Shown piece after piece: positions 1 to 8,940 of a DNA stretch of 64,000 nucleotides. Numbering within the stretch: the first letter of the stretch is position 1; each line of letters opens with the position of its first letter. Under the pieces are notes generated by a model. It was not told where the DNA came from and did not search any database. It saw nothing but the letters and a program-made list of their open reading frames with translations. The DNA is taken from NCBI GenBank assembly GCA_003991915.1, contig RQTK01000226.1:25945-89944 (forward strand). The letters run 5' to 3'. A program made the translations under genes and the position numbers. Origin of the DNA: Elysia chlorotica (Eukaryota > Mollusca > Gastropoda > Plakobranchidae).

Positions 1-44
<44 letters not shown>

Positions 45-68
45 TAATAATTAATAATAATAATAATG
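1..68. repeat. (ATA)n microsatellite
   Basis: Near-perfect trinucleotide array that runs off the left edge of the window. Confidence 0.95.
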
Positions 69-520
69 GATAACCTAAATGACAGGCTGGTAACCCGTAC
101 TTAGACAATTTATCATGTTTAGCACTTTGGTAGGATGAATGGTCCAATTAAGTGAGATGGATAGATATGTTGATAGGCCCGTTAGCCCCATTGAAGCATG
201 TGGATACAGGATAGCGAAATGTTAATAACTTAATTGGTTTGGTAAATTGGTAGATGTCAGGTGCGGTGGATAGTTTGATCGACGGGTTAAATACGTAGCT
301 GAAGTCGGTTGTAAAGTTGATAATGCTAATTACTTAGACAATTTGGATAGTTAAACTGATGGGTTAACTACTCATGCCAGTTGGATAGTTAATCACTTAA
401 TGATGAATTACTCAGGATAAGGTGGATAGTAAAATTGACAGGTCAATAATTTAGGTAAAATGGATAGTCAAAGTGATAGGTTACTTATTCAGGTAGACAA
501 TTAAGTCAATAATTATGTAT
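69..520. repeat. Degenerate ~35-bp satellite, upstream block
   Basis: Loose repetition of a unit containing gaggtggatagttaa and gataggtta. A 33-bp stretch at 68-100 recurs at about 1512-1545, on the other side of the first coding exon of the glycosyltransferase gene. No coding potential was seen. Confidence 0.6.
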
Positions 521-521
521 A

Positions 522-600
<79 letters not shown>
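521..600. repeat. (TTA)n microsatellite
   Basis: About 25 nearly perfect TTA units, followed by a few TCA units to about 625. Confidence 0.95.
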
Positions 601-960
601 TGTTGTTATTATCATCATCATCATTTTATTAGTTTAAAATCGTAATCGTATTTTCTACTATACATAATATATAATTATGTCATATACCTGTTAAAGCTCT
701 AGACATACGGGTATTCTATTCTCTCCTACATCATGTATCCAGATGACTTCGCTATGCAAATAATTCTGAAGGGGTTAGGTTTAGATTTACCAAGATCTGA
801 CTGATTATAATTATCCTGTATTTGAAGGGCTCAATTATTTACAATGACATTATCATTGCTTTCATATTTATTTTTTTCTTCTTGTGCGTACATTTTCATC
901 ATGCTCAAATATTTTAAAGTGTGACTCATTTCTGTCTTTTCAACCACTGCTCTCTTTCAG

Positions 961-3900
961 TTTCACCCAGACGGCAACATGACTCGTTCATCAAGGGCAA
1001 CTCGTAGAACCTGGGTTCTGTTTTTCTTGATCTTTGTTTTGTCTCTTATGTCGACCACATTCTTGTTTTTGCCGCGCCTGCAGCCAGCCGCCTCTTGTAC
1101 AGAAGCGTCCGGTCTCCCGCGCCCAAACCTAAGGCGCTCCTTACACGATCCGCGCGAACTGGTGCATGTAGAACTAGAAGCTCAACCGGCCAGTCTCCCA
1201 GTCCCAGACACGATTGGTCAGAACGACTCGCCACTGGCCCAGGATTTTTTCAGTTTACAGTCAAAACCAGAGGATAAAGTGAACTCAACCCAATACTCTA
1301 ACCTGGAGTTGTTCAATAAGCAGAAAGGTCTCAATGGCACTCTTCTTACTTTAGGTGAATAGATAGTTAAATGATTGGTCAATATAGATTGATAATTACA
1401 CTCACTTACTGACTTAGTTAAGATGTATAGTTAGATTGATAGGTTATATACATGTAGGCCCACATAGGTGAGGTGGGTGGATAAAATAAAAGGTTAAAAC
1501 TTAGATGAGGTGGATAACCTAAATGACAGGCTGGTAACCCGTACAGGTAGACAATTAAGTCAATAATTATGTGTTTTGAATAGATAATGTAGATTGTTAA
1601 ACAGACAAGTTCATTAACTTATTTGAGGTGGATAGATGGTGGGTTAATAAACTAAGCAATATGGATAGCTACACTGATTCGTGATTGCTTAGATAAGAAG
1701 GATAAGTAAACTGATACTAAGTGATAGGTTACATTTTATAATCAAGTGAGATGAATAGCTACGTCGGTGAGATAGATAGTTCTACTGATAGGTTCATAAT
1801 TTCCTCTTATTCTTCAACCACGCATTATACAGGTATGAAATTGTATAAAGATAACAATTCTGGATCAGTAAGAAACGTTCGATGTTGAAAAAGAATTACT
1901 AAGGCATTATTTTGTTGAACATATTTAATTATTTTGGGCGAAAAATCGAGTAGATCAGATGTAGTAGCAATTCTCGGTCAGGCTACATGTTTGTACCCCA
2001 GTCGGCCACTTAGGCAGAGTTAATCATGGAAACTTTTTAAAATAATAAAAATGGGTTGTAAATTATTCTGCCGCGGAATGTTTTATAGATTTGGTTTGCA
2101 TTACTTGAGAACGTTTCGTGTATGTAATAGAGATTAAACATTATTAGTGACAAAAATACTTTATTTTTACTGTAATATCTTGTCCACAGTTGGGCGCGTT
2201 GATCCACCCAAGGAACCGATGGACATTGCTCAAATTGTCGCCATGTTTTCTTTCATGAGCGGTGGACACTTCGTTCCTAAAGTTGCTGCGCCGGTCGAGA
2301 AAGTAGCGATCCTGATTCCGTACCGAAACCGACGCAAGCACCTATACACACTCCTTCCTGTTCTCATCCCACTGTTGATGCGCCAAAACGCGCAGTTCGG
2401 AATTTTCGTCATAGAATTGGTGGGTTTACCCGCACATATTTTTGTATCTCCTCTTCTTATAATTTTATTTTGCCCAATATAATGTATCCCCTGCGTCTTC
2501 TCCCCGCCCGTTACTTTAAAAAGCCTATAAAAGAATTATGTAGAGCCTAAAGAGAAACAGGTTGTAAAAAGCGGATTTACCACCTCCACACATGTGCCAT
2601 AGTATTACATCAACCACTATTTAAAACGCCTGATAATCTTGAAGCGAATCAATCAACCCGTCAGTCAATGAACCAATCTTGCAACAACTAAACACAATCT
2701 TTTAATGAGCCAGTCCTTTAAGAGATCGCTCAACCTCACTTACAACGATCTATAATTTATTATGTAAACTCCAACTATCAATAATTTTTCTGTCAACCTT
2801 GCAACATCTCCACCAATCAATCAATTATTGCATCTCTCTACAAATGATTTAATTAAACCAATCATCCAGACAATCTACTTACAGATAAGATTAAGAGTGA
2901 ATAATAATCAAAATGGGACCGATAATAGTCAAAGTACTAAGATGGCAGGATACATAAGGTGCACACAAGTTTTTCTTTTTACCATAAATTGTTATCGATA
3001 TACATCAGTTGAATCGGCCAATCGCTGAACTAATATCATTAACTACGTCATAAATTCAGGAAAATAATAAAATAATATGCATTCACCAACAATGCAAGCA
3101 GACAACATATCTACCAGGAACCAACTAACCAGTCACCACAGCAGTTTACCGTTACGTTTATTATTTACTAAAGACCCAAGCTATTGCTCAACCAATCTTT
3201 GTGTTGTAATTTGTATATATTAAAATACTTGTGTTTAAACTCCCCCCAGGACGCACCGACGACCTTCAACAAGGGAGCTCTGTTCAACGCCGGATTTCTC
3301 GAGATAATGAAGAGAGACAGCTACGACTGCGTCATCCTGCATGACGTGGACTTGTTGCCCCTTGACGATCGAAACTTGTACCGCTGCGACAAGGATCATC
3401 CGACCCATTTCTCCGCTAACATTCTGCACTATAGGTAATTGAGTTGGCAACGTGTACCCCTGACACAGGGACCATCCGACCTACTTCTCCACGAGAATTC
3501 TTTACTACAGGCAACCCACTTCTTAAAATCCTTTTTAATCTTCATTTTCATTTTTTGGTGTCGGTATCCGAATCGAAAGTGGGTTAAAGTCCTCCACATT
3601 GTTTTTTTCTGTCGAAACTCCAGATTAAGTTATATTTTTGTTTTGTTTTTGTTTGCTGTTTTTTATGCGGGATAGAGTATAAAACCAACGGGATAAAAAT
3701 CTATCTGCAACCTTTGGTTACAACTAACATAATGCCATGAGATTTCGACAGCTGAGTTCTTCTAGCAACCTGATGTATCAACCACTTGATGATTGATCCA
3801 CATATTACGCACAATGTGTGGGGTTAGCAGTTACCGGGTAGTACATGTATAGATGCGACAACCTTGAATCTCATAAAGCGTCTTCTACAGGAGGGCTGAG

Positions 3901-6900
3901 TGGACTCAGGTATCTTGTTGGCATGACCAACGGAAATCATGCTTTGAGCTACCCATATTAGGTTACACCAGACCCCCTCTGTCCACCCTTTTCTCATTGA
4001 ATTCTAACAGCAACGTTCTTTTCGCCTCACGGTCTTAGTAATTTTTGTTCGACTCAAGCTTTTGCATCCCCTGCAGTTATTTCTACAATGGCCTGTTTGG
4101 CGGTGTGGTCGGGTTCACTCCTCGCCAGTTCCGGGCGATCAACGGAGCGTCCAACGTTTACTTCGGCTGGGGCGGGGAGGATGACGACCTCCGGGACAGG
4201 TAAACACCTCCTCATGTTGTCATGGAGACGGGGGGTGAGGATGACGACCTCAGGTTAACTTGCTCATGTTGCCATGGAAAACGGGAAAACGGGAAACGGA
4301 GAGGATGACGCCCAGGGACAGTGGTTAACTTTTCTCTGGTTGTCATGGAAACATTTGGAGGAGGGGGAGATGACGATCACAAGCACAGACCAAAATCCAC
4401 AGGTTGTCATGGTGACCCAAAGGACAGGCAGATTTTTCTCTGGTTTTGCATGGAAACTGGGATCGAGCGCAGCTGCAATATATAATTAAGCGGAGTTAGA
4501 GAGCACAGTACAAGAAAAGACTTTTCCACACACACAGCGAGATATGACTTGGACTAAGAGAGGCGAAGTACTAAGATGTGTGATACTGATAGAGGGGAAA
4601 CAAATAGAATTATGTACGTTTTTTTTTATAAAAGAAAACGAGCAAGTCACACTTCTGAGTTAGAAGCATTCGGTGAAGTACCGGGTATTGTATATAAGCA
4701 GGAAGTGGGTTAGAGGGAGTAGAATTGTAAGTACAAATTAATGTATCATAAAAGTGTGCTATATTCCTCATACATGTAGATTTGTTTTATCATACGTGGG
4801 AGACATAACACCCATTCATGTTTTTGTCCGTGGCATCAACCCACAGAGCTCTTGGCAAGAATTTCACAATCGTGCGGAAACCTCCAGAGTTTGCAGTTTA
4901 CAAAATGGTGCATCACACAAAACGAGGCTACTGGAAGGCAAACCCCAACAGGTTTGTTACTGCTGATCTATTCTCTCATTCCCTTCCTGGTTACTGCTGA
5001 TCTACCGTGACGCCTCCCTTTTTTACTTCACGTGTTCTGTGTAACTACTGTCACGTTCCTGGTTGTGTTAATCCTTCACACTGTCAGGTCCCCTGAGGTG
5101 TTACTAATGGTTTACTGCCACGTTCCATGCTGTATTATTGTTAGTTTACTATCAGTATCACGTTCCCTGGTGTGTTACTGCTAGTCACTGTCAAGTCCCA
5201 CTCTGTGTTATTGCTAATCTACTGTCGCATTTCCTGATTAGTAACGGCTGATCTACTGTCATGTTTCTGAACTCGCTACTGGTGGTTACTTAAATGTCAT
5301 ATGTTATGTTCCCTGAATTTTTTTTTTGTACTGCTGTTATACATGTACTATCAGTATCACACTCTCCATACTTATACTGCGGGTCTACTGACATGTTCCC
5401 TGTTTAGTTACTGCTGATCCACTGACACGTTCCCTGGTAAGTAAATGCTGCCTCCTGTCAAGTTCTCTCCTGTATTACTTCTGATCTACTGTTAGTGTTA
5501 GTACCGTTACGTTCCCTGTTGTGAGACTGCTGATCTGTAAAAGTGCTACGTTACTGCCGATCTTCGTTCATGTTCTTTCACGTGTTACAACTTACATGTA
5601 TTGCTAATCTACTCTCACGTTCTCTGTTGTGTAACTGTGAATCTATTGCCGGACTTACTGTTTTGTTACAGAGGATTTAAGGCTACTTTCAGCACTTTAT
5701 TAGTGCCTCATTCATCGCTTAGTTACTGCATACAAATTTCGTAAAATTATCTAATACAACGTTATTTTTTTGTTATTCTCCATCTACTGTGATTTTCATT
5801 AGCGAATTGCTGTTGACCTACCGTCACATTACTAGCTGCTGACTACATAACAATTACGTTCCATGATTTTTCAGACGGGTCCATAATTGTACATAATCAA
5901 GAAATGTTATTTACACGATTGTTACTAATTAAGTACGTCCTTTTTTTTCTATGCAAGAAATAATTGTATCGATTAACTTAAGAAATAAAACCGTTTTCTT
6001 GAACCAACGAACTGGACTTCAGCATTCAGAAATGTGTTGCTGAAGCTTTTTTATTTTTACCTCCCCCTCTCTCGGACCGTGTCCAGGTTTCGAGTGTTCG
6101 CCTCCCGCCGCGCGCGCTGGGACTACGACGGGCTAAACTCTCTCCGCTACACCGTGACGCGGGCGGTCAGCAAGCGGGTCGTGGTCTGGATCAACATCGC
6201 CATCAACGCCACACAGATTGTCGAGGTGAGCCACAACTAGCAGTAAATGTACATTGTAAATTTGTACTAACTGCTTCTATAGCACGGCTATTTCAGTAGA
6301 AAAGTAGTAGAATTGTCACAAGCAGTATTGGTATTGGTAGTGGAACTCCACAGACCGTTCTACAGCACCGTGACTGGCTGCCTCTTGCCACAATTAGTTT
6401 CTACATGTAGTAGCAATAGCATCGATACAAATACATTGAAATCGAAGTTCATACTTCTGAAAACTGGTCAATGGAAACTTTAGGCCACAGTTTTTCATTA
6501 GAAAGTATTTCATTGATAAATGTATCTAAATAATATAAGAACCGTACGAATAGTACAATTTAATAACTTAGATGCATTTTGAAAAGGCTGTATTTTGCGC
6601 ATGGTTCAATTGCGTATGCACAAAAACAGCAACACATTAACTGACATTAACTAAATTTTAGTATTTCTTACCCTAGCGGTACAGTGAGCCTTGGTGGCAT
6701 GCATTAGTTTCAGGGTTTAAAAACAAGAACACACCCCACTATATTATCTATTGAAGAATGCGTGCACGATTTCGGGGATTTTTTCCACATCAAAACATAA
6801 TCGGGATTCACAGGCAACCTAAAACTTGTGTAATTAATACATTGTATAATTATATACTCTTCGGGAAAACTACGTGATAAAACACTACTAGTCATATGCA

Positions 6901-7058
6901 ATATGCCTCCTACCCACCTCCACCTCCACCAAATAAAACACGCACACACTGTCTATCTATCTCTCTCCCAAATGATTCAGACCGTACCAGCAGACTTGCG
7001 GATGAGCCAGGAGCAGGACTTTGTCATCGACGTCAAAAAGGGCATCATCAACTTGTAG
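961..7058 (+). CDS. Beta-1,4-glycosyltransferase, GalT/GalNAcT family (bre-4-like), 7 exons
   Basis: Type II Golgi enzyme that should add a beta-1,4-linked sugar to terminal GlcNAc of glycans. Exons 979-1354, 2190-2419, 3250-3434, 4077-4199, 4847-4951, 6087-6225 and 6981-7058 join in frame (1236 nt, 411 aa). Seen: a short basic cytosolic tail; a membrane anchor at about residues 12-31; a stem; LIPYRNR; the metal-binding DVD at 234-236; the conserved Cys pair 229 and 248; GWGGEDDD at 294-301; and Met325/His328, matching the other Mn ligands of bovine GalT1. Known: Tyr289 of GalT1 selects UDP-Gal, and Leu or Ile there allows UDP-GalNAc. This protein has Leu270 at that position in an LFGGV context, so a GalNAc (or GlcNAc) donor is likely. 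The GalT1 Cys176 equivalent is Ala. A good 3' splice site at 959-960 suggests a non-coding exon upstream. The specific orthologue is uncertain. Confidence 0.92.
979..1354 (+). CDS. Glycosyltransferase exon 1 (start, membrane anchor, stem)
   Basis: The ATG at 979 lies 18 nt after a pyrimidine-rich acceptor ending at 960. The exon encodes the tail, the single membrane helix and a low-conservation stem with sequons NST and NGT. It ends TTA G|GTGAAT, leaving one base that joins TT of exon 2 to make Val. Confidence 0.9.
1365..1800. repeat. Degenerate ~35-bp satellite, downstream block
   Basis: Same loose unit as 69-520 (GGTGGATAG, TGATAGGTTA). It starts 10 bp after the donor of exon 1, in intron 1. 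Confidence 0.6.
2190..2419 (+). CDS. Glycosyltransferase exon 2
   Basis: Acceptor TCCACAG, donor TTG|GTGGGT, ends in phase 0. Encodes residues 126-202, including the start of the catalytic fold ([10 protein letters not shown]) and the GIFVIEL strand, which aligns without gaps to GIYVINQ of GalT1. Confidence 0.92.
3250..3434 (+). CDS. Glycosyltransferase exon 3 (DVD motif)
   Basis: Acceptor CCCCCCAG, donor TATAG|GTAATT. Encodes [11 protein letters not shown], the HDVDL metal-binding motif and [10 protein letters not shown]. The two cysteines of the GalT1 Cys247-Cys266 disulphide are kept. Confidence 0.93.
3454..3511 (+). repeat. Diverged tandem copy of the end of exon 3 and its donor
   Basis: About 57 bases match the last bases of exon 3 (3379-3434) at an offset of 76 bp. 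Read in the matching frame it gives [13 protein letters not shown] against [13 protein letters not shown] in the exon, but with a stop codon just before. The donor position reads GC instead of GT. It is intronic and probably not used. Confidence 0.85.
4077..4199 (+). CDS. Glycosyltransferase exon 4 (donor-specificity and GWGGEDDD region)
   Basis: Acceptor CCTGCAG, donor GACAG|GTAAAC. Encodes LFGGVVGF, with Leu at the donor-selecting position, and [10 protein letters not shown]. The first Trp of the usual YWGWGG is Phe here. Confidence 0.93.
4228..4462 (+). repeat. Four degenerate tandem copies of the end of exon 4 and the start of intron 4
   Basis: Segments near 4230, 4299, 4358 and 4418 repeat the order GGxGAGGATGACGACCT - donor-like AGGTTAAC - TTGTCATGGAAAC seen at 4171-4228. 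Spacing is about 60-69 bp and divergence rises with distance from the exon. Confidence 0.75.
4847..4951 (+). CDS. Glycosyltransferase exon 5 (Mn-binding Met/His)
   Basis: Acceptor CCCACAG, donor AACAG|GTTTGT. Encodes [15 protein letters not shown], then KMVHHTKRG. Met325 and His328 align to GalT1 Met344 and His347. Contains the sequon NFT. Confidence 0.9.
4952..5850 (+). repeat. Degenerate ~45-bp tandem satellite filling intron 5
   Basis: Many loose copies of GTTACTGCTGATCTACTGTCACGTTCCCTG-like sequence. The first recognisable copy starts at the splice donor itself (GGTTTGTTACTGCTGATCT). Confidence 0.7.
6087..6225 (+). CDS. Glycosyltransferase exon 6
   Basis: Acceptor GTGTCCAG, donor GTCGAG|GTGAGC. 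Encodes residues 340-386, including [13 protein letters not shown], which matches SDGLNSLTYQV of GalT1. GC-rich compared with the flanking introns. Confidence 0.93.
6981..7058 (+). CDS. Glycosyltransferase exon 7 (C-terminus)
   Basis: Acceptor ATGATTCAG, 25 codons and TAG at 7056-7058. Low conservation is expected for this tail; the exon is supported by matching phase and an open frame. Confidence 0.8.
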   Translation, partial: TVPADLRMSQEQDFVIDVKKGIINL

Positions 7059-7224
7059 CCTAGTGACGTAACACGCACAGAGCGTCAGCGGTACATTGGC
7101 AACGAATGGCTACTGCTCAGTCATAGTCACATGTCTCATTGACACAATGACACCATGCTTGTGATACTCATGAAAGTCATATGACCATACCAAAGTATAC
7201 AAACAAATGATGTGTGGGTGTCAA

Positions 7225-8010
7225 AAAGATAATACGAAGTGGGAATGACACCAATATGGTGTCATTGGTGGATCGATGGCAAGCTAGTGTGTCACAGAAA
7301 AAAAAATTGAATTTGATGTATCAGCGACAAGCTAGTGTATCACTCACAAGCTAAGGTGTCACAGTGATACTGGTGTCACTGATCTATCGGCGACAATTTC
7401 GGACAAGCTAAGGTGCCACAGTGATACTGGTGTCACTGATCTATCGGCGACAAGCTCGTGTGTCACAGTGATACTGGTGTCACTGATCTATCGGCGACAA
7501 GCTCGTGTGTCACAGTGATACTGGTGTCACTGATCTATCGGCGACAAGCTAAGGTGCCACAGTGATACTGGTGTCACTGATCTATCGGCGACAAGCTCGT
7601 GTGCCACAGTGATACTGGTGTCACTGATCTATCGGCGACACGCTGGTGTGCCACAGTGATACTGGTGTCACTGATCTATCGCCGACAAGCTCGTGTGCCA
7701 CAGATCTATCGGCGACAAGCTAAGGTGTCACAGATCTATCGGCGACAAGCTAAGGTGCCACAGTGATACTGGTGTCACTGATCTATCGGCGACAAGCTAA
7801 GGTGCCACAGTCATACTGGTGTCACTGATCTATCGGCGACAAGCTAAGGTGGCACAGTGATACTGGTGTCACTGATCTATCGGCGACAAGCTAAGGTGCC
7901 ACAGATCTATCGGCGACAAGCTAAGGTGCCACAGTGATACTGGTGTCACTGATCTATCGGCGACAAGCTCGTGTGCCACATGTGCATCGGTGTCATTGGT
8001 GTATAAGCGA
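7225..8010. repeat. 47-bp minisatellite array downstream of the glycosyltransferase stop
   Basis: Some 14 or more units of GCCACAGTGATACTGGTGTC + ACTGATCTATCGGCGACAAGCT with variants (CTAAGG or CTCGTG). Each full unit holds a short inverted repeat, CAGTGA..TCACTG. Some units lack about 20 bp. It lies where the 3' UTR would be. Confidence 0.9.
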
Positions 8011-8129
8011 TATCTCTTTTGTCACTAAAACTAAAATGTATTACCAAAGGTGTATTGGTTCTACCACATACTTTTAAAACAATGTGCTATTCTACATAAT
8101 CATGTTTAATTAAGTAATCGGTGTAACAA

Positions 8130-8485
8130 CGCGATGAAGAACTACATGACTTTTGTGTATTTACTTTAAACACTGGTGTAAAAGCCCTACATGACTTTTA
8201 TGTATTTACTTTAGTTACTGGTGTAAAAGCGCTTCATGACTTTTATGTATACATTTACTTTAGTTACTGGTGTAAAAGCGCTACATGACTTTTATGTATA
8301 CATTTATTTCAGTTACTGGTGTAAAAGCGCTACATGACTTTTATGTATACATTTATTTCAGTTACTGGTGTAAAAGCGCTACATGACTTTTGTGTATAAA
8401 TTTACTTTACTTCCTGGTGTAAAAGCGCTACATGACTTTTATGTATACATTTACTTTAGTTACTGGTGTAAAAGCTTTACACGAC
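8130..8485. repeat. 49-bp minisatellite array
   Basis: Seven or so units of TTACTGGTGTAAAAGCGCTA followed by CATGACTTTTATGTATACATTTACTTTAG. Distinct from the 47-bp array, though both contain ACTGGTGT. Confidence 0.88.
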
Positions 8486-8561
8486 TCTGATATTTCCAAC
8501 GGAAGATTGTTGTTTCCTGACGCTAATTTGTTGCAACTCTAGCCAAACCCATGCCACCTTT

Positions 8562-8660
8562 TTAATGATAATGATGATAATAATAAAAATAATAATAATA
8601 ATGATAAATTTATAGCAACAGCAACAATAACAATAATAATAATATTAATAATAATAATGC
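8562..8660. repeat. AAT-rich microsatellite
   Basis: Imperfect AAT array directly abutting the 3' end of the hAT remnant. Confidence 0.85.
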
Positions 8661-8940
8661 TCCTTACTTATTTGTGAGGCAGGGGTTGGTCTTTCTATTA
8701 CTGATACAAGAGCTCAGCTGGACGAGACTTGTCTATGACTTTTCTATTGAAGTCCAGATACTCAGCGATAAATTCCTTGTGTGTTGATAATTCAGCCAGT
8801 GCATTAAGCCTGTCTTGACCCATGGTGCGACGCAAGAATGTTCTTATTTTTTTCAAAGTACTGAAACATTTCTGCCTCTGACAATGACACCGGTGTTGCC
8901 ATAACAGTTAACTTCTTTCAAATGTCTGGAAATGTTCCCA
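8661..8940 (-). pseudogene. hAT-family transposase C-terminus (hATC dimerisation domain), broken
   Basis: On the minus strand a frame ending at TAA (8698-8700) reads FSTLKKIRTFLRRTMGQDRL, then NALAEL and KVIDK. This matches the hAT C-terminal pattern FSALxRIKTYLRSTMGQERL. The preceding PVSLSEAE is one frame away, so there is at least one frameshift. Only the end of the transposase is present. A second, shorter copy lies near 63.6 kb. Confidence 0.72.

Noticed and set aside
7225-8485. CRISPR-like regular repeats
   Set aside because: Units are contiguous without unique spacers and the DNA is eukaryotic; these are minisatellites.
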